Of a stretch of 64,000 nt of DNA, positions 33,213 through 44,500 are shown one piece after another. A program made the position numbers and the translations under genes. Position 1 is the first letter of the stretch. Each line of letters opens with the position of its first letter. This stretch comes from Ctena decussata (Eukaryota; Mollusca; Bivalvia; Lucinida; Lucinidae): contig OZ022503.1 in the NCBI GenBank assembly GCA_963989385.1, forward strand, positions 49,722,858-49,786,857. Direction: 5' to 3'. The notes beneath the pieces were generated by a model, which saw nothing but the letters and a program-made list of their open reading frames with translations, was not told the origin of the DNA and did not search any database.

Positions 33213-36000
33213 AGTGTTCATTCTAGGCCGCGCCCTTGCGCCATTGATGTGCATTTTCTAGTGTGGGCGCAAAGAAAATTCCATACCCGGGTCTACCGGG
33301 CGCATAGTTGTCACCGTGCGAAATTTGAACGGCGTGCGCTTGGATTTTGAATGGCGTACGCCCATTGTCATAAACAAGTACACCAAATCTAAATCAAACG
33401 GCGATATAAAACAGCAGTTTTCATTGGTCTAATGCGGTGCCTAAACCAATCAGATTTCTTCTTAGATATTGGTTTTCTCTCTCAAAATGTCGGACAAAAA
33501 AGTCATTGCCGGCGTAAAACACAAAACAGATAGAACAATTCTGAGCTTTTTTCCGAAGTGTCAGAGGATTTCTGCCGATGAAAACAACAATAATAGCACA
33601 GCTCCTACTGAGATCAGTAATCAATCGGAGGCCAATGCCTTGGAAAGTGGTCAATCGCAGGGGGGTGGGGACTCTGAAAAAGTTGAAAACAAACGATCTT
33701 TCCAGTCTGCGTGGCTCAGAGACTTTTCATGGCTGAAGTATGACAAAGAAAAGAGTACCATGATATGTGAATTATGCTTGAAGCACAAGAAAATTAATGC
33801 CCTGACTGAAGGCTCATCTAATTTCCGTACAAGTACTTTAACAAGACACGCTGAATCAAAAGACCACCAAGCATCTGTGTTAGGTGAAAACATGCAATCT
33901 GACTTTGCAAAAGCAGTTGAAAAAGTTGTGTCTGAGAAGGATAAAGCTATTTCAGTTGCCCTTAAGACTGTTTATTTTCTTGCCACTGAAGGTCTCCCAA
34001 TGCACAAATATGAACACCTGACATCATTTCTTGCTGAATGTGAGTGCCCATATGTAGAAAGACTTTCTCATGCTGATAATGCCTCTTACCGCTCAGAAAC
34101 AACAGCTAATGACATGCTTCAGTCAATTGCCTCAGTGATCAGAGAACAGATAGATAATAAACTCTTAAGATCTCCTTTAATCAGTATATTTGCTGATGAA
34201 AGCACAGATATAGGTATGCAGAAAATGCAAGGACACTGGACCCTGAGAACTACACTGCAACCACCCATTATCTAGAAAATGTCAAAGTATCTAGTGGCTC
34301 TGGCCAAGTTGTGTCCCAAGCTATTCTTGATTGTTTGGAGCAAAGAAATGTGCCAATGTCTAAGGTTATGGGTTTTGGAAGTGATGGGGCAAGAGCAATG
34401 ACAGGAACAAAAGAGGGTGTGACAGGACACTTAATGAGAGTTAACCCAATGCTGCTGAATTATCACTGCATAGCCCATAGGCTAGCCCTTGTAAGTTCAC
34501 AGGCTGCTGACTCAGTCCCATATTTGAAAGAATATCAAGACATACTCACAGGACTTTTCTACTTCTTTAAAGGTTCTGCTAATAGAAATGAAAAACTTAA
34601 GGACATACAAAGTTTACTTGATGAGCCAAGCTTAAAGGTGAAAGAAGTTCATGAGGTGAGGTGGATGTCAATATACAAGGCAGTTGAAACTGTTTACAGG
34701 TGCTTGGACTCTTTGTTGTCATTATTCAGCACAGAGAAAGATCCCAAAGCAAAAGGCTACTCCAAGAAATTGGGAAACACTGATTTTATTTCTACTACCT
34801 ACATGCTAATGGACATTTTGCCAATTATAACTGAACTTTGTTTAGTGTTCCAGAAGTCTGACTTAGATGTTTCTCTTGTACAGGTCTCTGTTGAACAGTG
34901 TATGAAAGACTTGATGATGAGGCTTGAATAGCCGAAACCGCGGTATGGCCCAACTTCTTACTTATGAATGTTTTCTTTGCTCTTAAAGGATCTAAACTTT
35001 TATCATTAATTGGAAAGCTACAAAACAGGAGAACCTGCCCCATTACAACCAACTTACCTTGATCAGCTTAAGGATCACCTCAAGCCAGTTGGTGGCAGGC
35101 TTATGTTTAAAGATAACCATATAGTCAGCAAGGGTAATAGAAATGTTGAGACCCTGAAAAAGTTGTTTGTTGATAGTTTAACAGAGAAACTGAACGAAAG
35201 ATTTCCAGAGAGAGATGGCAACATAATCTATAACTTCAGCTGTCTGGGCATGAGACCCTTGTCATTCTTGTCAAAGGAAGAACTGAGTGTCTGGGGTGAT
35301 GAAAAGCTTGAAGTTCTTACAAATCACTTTGGTAATGAGCAAGTTCATGTATTTGCTACTGAAAAGAAAAGTGCTGAACCAATTATAAGCGCTGAAGAAA
35401 CAAAGAAGGAATGGAAAATTATCAAACCCTTGGTGGTCAATGAAGGCTTTCCTAGAGATAAATTAAGTACTCTTTGGCAACTCATTTATAAGCACCATAG
35501 AGACAAATTGCTCTAACAGCACCAATCCACACAGCTGACTGTGAAAGGGGGTTCAGTAAACAAAACAAAGTAAAGACTAGCACAAGAAATAGACTAAGTC
35601 CTGAAAGACTGGATGATCTAGTAACTGTATCCTGTGAAGGAGGAGCCCTCTCAGACTTTGATTTCAAGAGTGCTCTTCAGCACTGGAAGAAAAAGAAGGA
35701 CAGAAGAATATTCTCATAACTTCATTCAGTTGTAATGAAGTTCAAGTTGTATAAATGTTCAGAGTTTAGTTTAAAGTTTTCAACTTTTGATGTTTAGTGT
35801 TTGATTGTTAAGTTGACTTGAGCTAGTGATTCCTGTAACTGAGAGAGACATTATTATCGACCAAAGCAGGCCCAACAAGGGAAAGGCTAAACATTGAGGT
35901 GAGTTGTAAATTTTTGGCCCACAATTTTTTGTAATGTCCCCACTTTTTTACCTGGTAGGGGCCCTTTGGCCCCAGTTTTGGAATTTCTAGAATGAACACT
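33213..36000 (+). mobile_element. hAT DNA transposon, 2788 bp, ends intact
   Basis: Terminal inverted repeats AGTGTTCATTCTAG (33213-33226) and CTAGAATGAACACT (35987-36000) match perfectly over 14 bp. CAGTTACC at 33205-33212 and GAGTTACC at 36001-36008 match at seven of eight bases, the hAT duplication size. A broken transposase gene fills most of the interior. The left 270 bp are GC-richer than the surroundings (GCGCCC and GGCGTACGCCC words), perhaps the element's own promoter. Confidence 0.92.
33487..35719 (+). pseudogene. ZNF862-like hAT transposase, broken
   Basis: hAT transposases cut and paste elements with short inverted ends; ZNF862-like proteins are a hAT-derived group found as active elements and domesticated genes. 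The preferred start is ATG 33487 (MSDKKVIAG). Next come a TTF/BED-type zinc finger (MICELC ... RHAESKDH, roughly residues 90-135), SHADNASYRSETTAND, the FADESTDIGMQK box carrying the first acidic residue, GFGSDGARAMTG with the second, and a C-terminal dimerisation segment TADCERGFSKQNK at about 35530. Damage: a small deletion with frameshift near 34215-34240, TAG at 34929, disrupted frame to 35010, and a frameshift near 35509. The last frame ends TAA 35717-35719. At least three lesions mean it cannot make full transposase. Confidence 0.9.
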
Positions 36001-36008
36001 GAGTTACC

Positions 36009-36420
36009 GGCAAATACTAGTCTACTGAATTCAACTACCCTGGCAGCAAATAATAACATATTAATTCAGCTATAGGACAGAATTTTCTCTCTCCAAAAGT
36101 ATACCAAATACGTAAATCAGTAGTAAGTCAACTGTTAGATAGGTTTGTCTCTTCCCAAATGATCCCAAAAATCTAGATCCATCTTTTAAGATGGATCTAG
36201 ACTTTTAAGATTGTTTTGGAAGGAAAAAAAACATCTTTTAGCCAAATAAATATGTTTTTCTGCTTAAAGATTGTCTCCTTTTTATAAATGAGTGTAACAA
36301 GACTCCACAGATGCCTATACAGATCTGAGTTTTTCTGTTTGCATTTGTACATCTACATGATTTTCTGCATCACATAGAGCTCAGATTATGTCCTTTAATT
36401 TTTTGTTTCCACAGAAGCAT
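36009..36420. repeat. TCTAGATC MITE, copy 1
   Basis: TCTAGATCCATC and its inverse pair at 36171-36201, flanked by CTTCCCAAATGATCCCAAAA and TTGTTTTGGAAGG. The family recurs at 37430-37610, 43930-44380 and 54168-54335. Confidence 0.6.
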
Positions 36421-36545
36421 ATGTCGTGGCCCTTCATTTGATCTGCCTCACAGAGGCAATTTTGTTCAATTGCCACAAAACATGTTGTGGCCCCTCATTT
36501 GAAGTACCTCACAGAGGCAGTTCTAATGAGGGGCCACAGCAAATG
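36421..36545. repeat. Two CTCATTTGA/CTAATGAG hairpin units
   Basis: ATGTCGTGGCCCTTCATTTG and, 61 bp on, ATGTTGTGGCCCCTCATTTG, each followed by GCCTCACAGAGGC or similar; the second closes with TTCTAATGAGGGGCCACA. Two tandem members of the TGTGACCCCTC hairpin family. Confidence 0.65.
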
Positions 36546-36703
36546 TTTGATGATCATAAAAGAACACACTTTATCTGGAGTGCTGTCATCAGTGGTCATT
36601 CCTTAAAAAAATACGTCATACCAAACTCATGCATTTCCAGAGCAAATAAAACATAAATCTTTGACTGCCTTGATCAACAGTCTCAAGAAAAAATAATCCT
36701 TAC

Positions 36704-36895
36704 AGGGGTCAGCCTAGAGCTTTCAGACAGGGAGAAGTTTTGCAACAATTTCTGGACTTTAGGGAGAAGTTTTGGTCCAAATTTTGGATTTCCCTACATG
36801 TTCTATACATTTTCACTTCTCCCTCAACTCAAAATAGGGAGAAGTCAGTCACCCTAGGGAGACTATTTCTCCCAAATCACCCTCTAGGCTGAGCC
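36704..36895. mobile_element. GGGTCAGCCTAGAG MITE
   Basis: Inverted ends GGGTCAGCCTAGAGCTTTC and CACCCTCTAGGCTGAGCC, with AGGGAGAAGTTTTG in the left arm and CTTCTCCCT in the right arm. Confidence 0.75.
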
Positions 36896-37029
36896 GTGCC
36901 TTACATGCAAGTCATCAAACGGGAAAACCTGGGTCAGCTGGCGATCCTAGAAGTGGAATTCTTATTCCGTAAATTTGGATTTTTTTTATTTTTATAAAAG
37001 TAGAGGAAATATTCACGAACTTCTCATAT

Positions 37030-37290
37030 ATTTTGTCTTTCTTAAGGTGTACGAGTACACTTCCATATTTTTTCTGCCATTTTTGCACAAGTTGACAATT
37101 TTCATGACTTCCTATCTGAAATTCTAGATGACGAAGCTTCCAGAAACTGGTCTACTCTTAAAAGAAAAAATTTGCTCTTACAGGAGCAAATTCTTCCCTT
37201 CAAAAGCTGACCCTTAAGTAGAAGGGAGGCAATCTAAATGAATGCAAAGTTGTTTACCTTGAAAGTGTACCCATTCACCTTAAATCTTGC
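37030..37290. repeat. GACTTCCTGTTTGC-family repeat with AAGGTGTAC ends
   Basis: CTTAAGGTGTACGAGTACAC at the left and AGTGTACCCATTCACCTTA at the right form inverted ends. The interior has CATGACTTCCTATCTG, GAGCAAATTCTTCCCTTCAA and GAAGGGAGGCAA. Confidence 0.65.
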
Positions 37291-37429
37291 AAAAGTAAAA
37301 CTTAACAAATATTTAGAGATTTACAGTCACTAGCCATCATTTTTCAGCTCCAAAGCATTTTTGCTATTTTCACACTTATCTGCCCTTGCCAAAAAAAATT
37401 CCAGTGGGTACCATATTTATCCAGCTGTA

Positions 37430-37900
37430 AGATGGGGTTTTACCCCCTTCAAAATGACTCTACATGTGTAAATCAATTGTAATAATTCTGCTAAGAGACA
37501 GTTTTTAACCATCCAAAACAATTCCAAACATTTAGGTCCATCTAATAGAATGGATTTAGATTTTTGAGGCTGCTTCGAGGGGAACACTCCTATCTTTTAA
37601 CTGAAATTAATATGGTAACCTATCAGAAGATGTAACCGAGCCCTGTGCCTTGTTTTTCTGCACACTGTCACGCAAAGACAGCATAGAATTGTCACCAATG
37701 TAGTTGTTAATGGCAAACAATGCAAACCTTTATCAAACTATAAATGAGCAGGAAATGACTCTATATATAAGCATTTTGCTTACTGTCAAATCTTGTTACT
37801 TTTGAAATTGTGTTGTAGTATATGTATGTAATTTACAGTTAATAAAATATCATTTAAACCAATGAGCAGTCTGGTCTGGGTCTACAATGTTTGTTCTGGT
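37430..37900. other. Worn TCTAGATC MITE and half of a GGCAAACAG hairpin
   Basis: 37430-37610 is a worn TCTAGATC-family copy (TTAGGTCCATCTAATAGAAT). GAGCAGTCTGGTCTGGGTCT at 37862 is one arm of the GGCAAACAGTG hairpin family. No gene seen. Confidence 0.5.
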
Positions 37901-38162
37901 AGTTCTGTTCCAATAATAAGGGCTTTTATAGTTCATCTTTGCCCAGTTCATCACTGCCCATGATCTGGTGGTGTTCCTCTGATATAAACACATCTGAGGG
38001 GTCTGGATCCAGCCCCGGATCCAGGGGGTGGGCTTTGGGGCTGCAGCCTCGCCAGTTGGCCTCTGTGTTATGTATAATATGTAGTCCTCCAGATATTAAG
38101 AAGCATCTGAAGACAGTTTGAGAAAAAATATCCAATGTGGTTAGATCAAAATATACAAAATA

Positions 38163-38225
38163 TATGTTGTGAAATCTCATTAGAATCGCCTCGGGGAGGC
38201 GATTCTAATGAGATATCACAACATA
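38163..38225. repeat. 63-bp perfect-type hairpin
   Basis: TATGTTGTGAAATCTCATTA, GAATCGCCTC and their inverses; only the central base pairs and one internal base differ. It belongs to the TGTGACCCCTC/CTCATTAGAA family and lies just downstream of the BANP stop codon. Confidence 0.8.
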
Positions 38226-38444
38226 TATTTCAAGGTAAAAATATATGAAAAAAATTCTCTTGAAATTGAACCATTTATATGTCACATTTTCAAGCCCTCT
38301 CCCCCACACAACTACATTTCGGCACCTCCCAGCCCCACCAGTTATCCAGAGCCCCACCAGTCCGTGATGGGCTGGATCCGGGCCTGGGATCTGCACTATT
38401 TGCTCAGACAGGTGTGTCCAATACTTATTGCTTTTAAAGAAGGT

Positions 38445-38585
38445 TCATTTTTTATCTAGATCATCATTGTCCATGTTAAGTGTGATCTGTAATGCCTCTG
38501 ATATTGGCGCTACTGAGACGGAAGGTTGAGATGAGTTCTCTTGTAAACTGTCTTGCAAATCTGGAGACTGTAATGATGGCACATG
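38445..38585 (-). CDS. BANP: BANP exon 10 (terminal, stop codon)
   Basis: The acceptor TTTTTCAG lies before 38585. The frame reads HVPSLQSPDLQDSL to DNDDLDKK, then TGA at 38447-38445. It starts in phase 0, matching the end of exon 9. The acidic end is unlike anything I know by name; the assignment rests on phase, the acceptor and position. A longer overlapping frame here on the same strand is a shadow. Confidence 0.75.
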   Translation of the reverse strand, partial: HVPSLQSPDLQDSLQENSSQPSVSVAPISEALQITLNMDNDDLDKK

Positions 38586-41500
38586 CTGAAAAATACAAAA
38601 CATTATTTAAAAAAATTTGTAAAAAAGATCGTTTTTTTTTTTGTAATATTATCAATGACATTAGCCCTTCTAATCTGTCAGAATATTCAATTGCTAATCC
38701 TAAACTAAAACTTCATCCTTTATGAAACGCAGCAGTTAGTACAAAATTTAAAAGTTTAAATAATTGTTCACCGTGTTTTTTGACTTGAAATGCTCACCAT
38801 GACCATAAAGATGTTGAAGGTCCAAAAAATCGTCAAGACAACAACAACAAATCATTGGAGGTCATTAAGACTAGCTAGCGTAAAGTTACTCATATGACTA
38901 CTAAATTTAATTATAAAAATTAATTTTTGGATAAAGGCCGAAAAAATTAATTTTTGGATAAAGGCTGAAACATCCACCCTTGACAATTTCTGTGGCCACA
39001 TTGTCCTAGACCGAAACGTCCTAGGCCGAAATGTCTGTGGCCGAAATGTCCGAGCATCGTACAAAATAGCCAGTAATGGAGGTCATTTAGTAATTCATCA
39101 CATTTTCATCGTATGTCAGTGAATTTATATTCATTCGGAGCTATGGATAATGGGGATGTTGATGATCATTTATAAACTTTCTGTTCAGACTCCCTAAAGC
39201 TATGTTGTGGCTGTTCAATGAAACTGCAAAAGGCCAAAACATGTTTCTATTGAGAAATATGAAAACTTATCCCGGAAACCTCCTCTTACTGTTTTCGGTT
39301 AAACAGTTCTTCAAGGCAGTATATCAGCCAACATCAAGCTGTCTCTCAAACAGGAGAAAGGAGGAATACCAGAGCTCTAGATAAGAGGGCGTATTTGGTG
39401 ATAATTAGGGATAATTCTTGTTAAATCTGCATAAAAACATATGTTGTGACCCCTCATCTGAACCGTCTCGACGAGACGGTTCAGATGAGGGGTCACAACA
39501 TATTGTTTCGATGAGAAATAAAAAAAATTATCCTTAATTATCATCAAATACGCCCTCTTATCTAGAGCTCTGGAATACTATAAGCTTGCAGGAGTTGTGA
39601 GATTGAATTATGACCCAATTGTTTAAAACTAACTCAGTTGAGCCGCGACACGAGAAAACCAACAATGTGGTCGTGCGACCAGCGCAGACTCAGATCAGCC
39701 TGGGCATTTGTCCAGTCTAATCAGACCCTTTGCTAAGCGCTTAAAGGGTAGCCAAGGGACTAAGCTACCTTCATGCGGACAGCGAAGACTCTGATCAGAC
39801 TGGGTGGATGCCCAGGCTGATCTGAGTCTGCGCTGGGCGCACAACCACATTGTTGGTTTTGTCGTGTCGCGGCTCAATTACTGTATTAAAAGTTACACAA
39901 GTCTATTTTACTATCAGCTGATATGTCAAACAGGTTCTTACATACTGGCATACAGTACAGACCTAGGTCAGAATGTCCCAGGCCCTAACTGTTTTTTTTT
40001 TTGTTTTTTTTTTTTTTTTGTCTACAATGTGTTTTCACTGTTATTTTTGTTTCCCCCAGCATCCAGGTCATTATGATTTTTACCACTAGATATGCAACAG
40101 CTAAGACATTAGGTGGCGCAATTCTACCGACCCCATTTTGGAAGGGCTATGGTATCCATAGAAACAAATAGGAAGTCACAGCAGTTGTTTCCCTTTGTAA
40201 AAGTGGTGAAAAAACATGAAGGTCAACCCATACACCTTAACGTGTTCCAACACTTAGTGGCATTATGCTTTTGTAGGTACAGTCAACTCCCGATACCTCA
40301 AACATTGATATCTCAAAATATCTTCTTATATCAAACAATATATTTCCTATTTTTAGTTACATCTCAACTCCTGTTATCTCAAACTACTGATATCTCAAAG
40401 TAAATTTTCTGGTACCAGAAAATTTAGTTTGAGATATCAGTAGTTTGGGCTGAAGTTTGACTTCGAGATATTGAGAGTTGACTGTATTACATTTACCGGA
40501 ACAGGAACTTGTATAATGTGATCTCCTTGTAATATTTGTATATGATGAGCTTGTTGTAGCTGTGAGATCTGTTCTGGAGTGGCGTGTAATATCTGAACCT
40601 CTCCCTGTAAGTTACCATCGGGAAGGGACACTGACTGCTGAAGGTCCTGGATTTCACCTTGTAAATATACATCACCCTGGAAACAGAAAGGAAATTTAAA
40701 GGTAGGTTCCTGTACTTTGGAATGCATCATAATCTTGATGAACTTTCATCCAAGTTGTTGGAAAGCACTTATAAAAGGGAATTAATAAGTTTCACTAAAA
40801 AGTGTAAATCAAAAAAATATTAGAAAAGTTGTTTTGCAAGGGATTTCCTAACTCTGCTTCGCACACCAGTTAGAATATTTTTAGTTCACGCCAAAAATAG
40901 ATAACGCAGCTGATGTCATGCTGCATTGCATTTTGGGATAGTTTTAACCCATCCGCCATGCCCGGACCTCTAGGAGAGCTCACGTCAAGGGAAAATTGAC
41001 CTTTGGAGAATGGCATCAGAAATCGCGCACTTATAGACATAATAAACATAGTTATTTTTAGAACTGGAATTCCAACGAAAGAAAATAAACCAAAAGGGAA
41101 AACGACTATTTTCTTCAACATCGACGAGTTTCTCAGTAGCAATAAATTCAGAAAAATAAGAGAATTCAATACTGCTCAGAAAAAGATGAAATTATTTTGT
41201 GGACATAATTGACATCGCTAGCCCAGGAACCTACCTTTAAGAAGAATACCACAGAGTGCACAATCTCACCTGTCTGTGCACTGTCACAAAAAACCAAGCT
41301 AAAACAGAACACTTTACAAACACTTGCATCCACAATGCAAACAATATCGGAAAAGCAATACCCATGCCTCACCCTCTGCCAGTGGCAGGACAAACAAGAA
41401 AAATACAGCATAACAGTGGAATCTGTAAGACTTGATTATTCATTTGTTTTCAAAACAGCTGTGCAAGAAATGTTTTGCACTATAATACCAAGCCCTAGGT

Positions 41501-44500
41501 TTGGATATCTCAATCTCATACTAGATGAAGTGTGATAATTTTTTTTGAAGGCATCTTGTATTTAAGAATAATATGTTCACCTGAATAGATCAATGTTTAC
41601 ACTATCAAAGCTATGAAAAAGAAAAAAAATGTAGCAACATAAACTGATTTTTCTTCCTAACATTTGTTCTCCGTAAAACATTGAAAAAGCTACTTTACAA
41701 CTGTCATGAGACCTCAAAAGATGTATTTTGGTACATAGGAAAACGTTATTTAAGGAATGAATTTCATTTTTCTGAGGTTTATCGAAGTGTAAACTACATT
41801 GGGTCACGTGCAAAGTGAATGAACCCCGAAGGGGTTCATGTAAACTTTGCTTGTGACCCAATGTAGTTTACACTTCGATAAACATCAGAAAAATTAAGTT
41901 CATTGCTTATATTTACATTCGTTTCAATCAAATCTATCATGAAAAATCTTATATAAGCCCTAAAATTGAAGCAATAAAACATGTACACGTATTTTTTCTG
42001 CTAACAGCAGAACGGCATGCATGACGTCATGACGTTGCTAACGTCCAATCGGGTTGTAGAGAGCCATTGTTTATCTTTACGTCATTGACGTCGCGTGTCT
42101 CAATGTAATTATTGGAATGTAAACTATTCTCTTGTTGAGGCACTCCAGCAAGTGGTTTTTAGTGGAACTTTTTTCTTTAAAGATGCTTAAATATCAAAAT
42201 TTTAGGTTTAACATACCCAAAACCATTTCTCGTAGCTAAATACTGACTTGCAGCATATTGCATGACCTCTTTTGTCTATTTTTATCATTTTTTGTTTTGA
42301 GGTGGGTTTTCCAATAGTAAAAATATTCCTTCTGGTTTCCAGCCTTTGATGAGGTTCATTTTAATTTTAATAAAGCTGGGAACCACCCATTGTGACATCA
42401 CAACAGAAATGATGTCATCACTAATCACCTGATCTGTTTTGGAATATGACCATTTCAGCAAAGGGTTGTTTGCAGTGTCAGCTACACTTATGCATCTTTT
42501 TGTTTTCCAAAAAGATATTACTTATGAAAATAACTGTTATAAGATATAAGCATAGATTCTTCTGAAATGATTTCATGTTAATTTTATATGAAATGGTAAT
42601 TTTCAAGAATGTGCTTGAAACATGCCACCCCTACAGCAATAATGGTTATCTTGAGGCGGCCATTATGAAACTGAAAAAAATACATTGCAAGAGATTACTT
42701 TCCAAGCTTGAGAGCATGCCAATGAATTTCAAAAACTCTACTGGACAAATCTGACTACGAGAAATGGTAGTAAACTGAACCATGTAAGTGGAATTTGCTG
42801 TTTCTTTATCCTTTATGTATAAACTTCGAAAAACCACTTGCTGGAGTGCCTCAACAAGAGAGTACATTACGTTCCAATGGTTTACTATAGGGCTTTTCAT
42901 AAATACACCAAGAATGTACATATACTGTAATGAACCTAAATATTTGGACAGGTCTAAGCAAACACTGTAGACCCAGATCAAACTGCTCCTGGAGGAGCTG
43001 TTTGATCAGGGTCTACAACATTTGCCATTCACTGAGCATCATTTGGTGACAATAACCTGTGTAAAATCCACTTTCTAAGCATTTTCGAACAATAATTGTA
43101 CGACTTTCGGGTGTCTGAAATTTTAGGGTCATTACAGTAATCTTTACTACAGTATACATGTACTGTATTTATTCTGACATAAAATGGCATATTTCCCCTT
43201 CAAAAAGAAAAAATCTAGATCGGTCTAATAGCCAAATTACACAAGACTGGATAATTAGCTGGAGTACTTTTGGGGAGAGAAAATCTGTTTAATAGACAAA
43301 TAAATATAGTTGTCTTACATGATGTATAGTTAGCCCTGAGTCATCTTGTGTTAAAGAATCGTCATCACTTGTCATCAGATCCACAGCGTTTGGAGTAATA
43401 TATGATGTAGATTTTCCTCGGAATGCTTTCACTGTCAAGGGCATACCTCGCTGTTTTCTTCTGAATGCAGTCCGGCATTTAGAGTCAATATTTTGTTTTA
43501 TTCTATGCCAGTCTGCTTCTGTGATGCCAAATTTGCTAATGAGGTGACCTAAAGACAAAAAAAATACATTTAAGTTATGAAACCAGTTTTTTAACAGCAA
43601 TTTCATGAGCATTCAATTCCTCCTAAAGGTTTAACATATTTTTGTTACTTTTGCACATGTTGGGTGGGGGTGGGGGGGTGGGGGGGGGGGGGGGGGGGGG
43701 GGGGGGGTGGGGGGGGGGTTTGGCGGGGGGGGGGGGGGGGCACATGAATGAGAAACACCGGAGATTCTCATGTCAACAATCATGCTTTGCTGAAATTACT
43801 TTTAAGGACCATCCCATAAAACGAATGACCACATCAACATTATATCCAATCATACTATAAATAAATCAGCAGTGCATCTATTCATTTGATGTAAAACAGG
43901 GTTTATGCATCTCTAAATGGAAATCGGTCTTAAAAAGTTTTGCTATGAGATGAGGTTTTCCCTTCTAAAACATTCCAAAACATCTAGATCCATCTTCACA
44001 GGGTATAATCGATTCCGCCAATTTTCGCTTCCTGCAGAGACTGTACCTCATATTTGGCTTCCGCCGAGACTGTCCGCGAACTCTTGCTTCCTGCAGAGAC
44101 TACTGTCCTCGAGGAATGGCTTCCTGCCGAGACTGTCCGCGTGACTCTGCTTCCTGCCGAGAGCCTCGGCAGGAAGCAGAATCACGCGGACAGTCTCTGC
44201 AGGAACCCATTTATCATGTACAGAAGTCTCGGCAGGAAGCAAGAGATCGCGGACAGTCTCGGCGGAAGCCAAATATGATGTACAGTCTCTGCAGGAAGCG
44301 AAAATTGGCGGAATCGATTATACCCTGTGATCTTACATCTAGATTTTAGTGATTGATTTGGAAGTGAAAAAAAAGCCTGTCTTATAACCGAAGAATTACA
44401 GAACAAACTTTTCTTATATAATAAATTTTCTGACCATTAGCCAACTGTCATGAATACAACTGAAAGGTTTCCTTCCATGACAGACATCTTATCTAGTCCA

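Noticed and set aside
35520..36000. Second gene downstream of the hAT transposase
   Set aside because: The C-terminal segment belongs to the same transposase after a frameshift, and the rest is the element's 3' untranslated part.
38476..38661. 61-codon minus-strand frame at the BANP end
   Set aside because: The neighbouring frame is the one in phase with exon 9, follows the acceptor exactly and ends at a stop after 46 residues.
41209..41535. 108-codon plus-strand frame (TISPVCALSQKTKLK...)
   Set aside because: It starts inside the TTAA element, lies antisense in a BANP intron, and has no recognisable domain or splice context.
43642..43860. Glycine-rich protein frame
   Set aside because: It is poly-G read as GGG codons. 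The same applies to 57321-57542 and 63391-63660.
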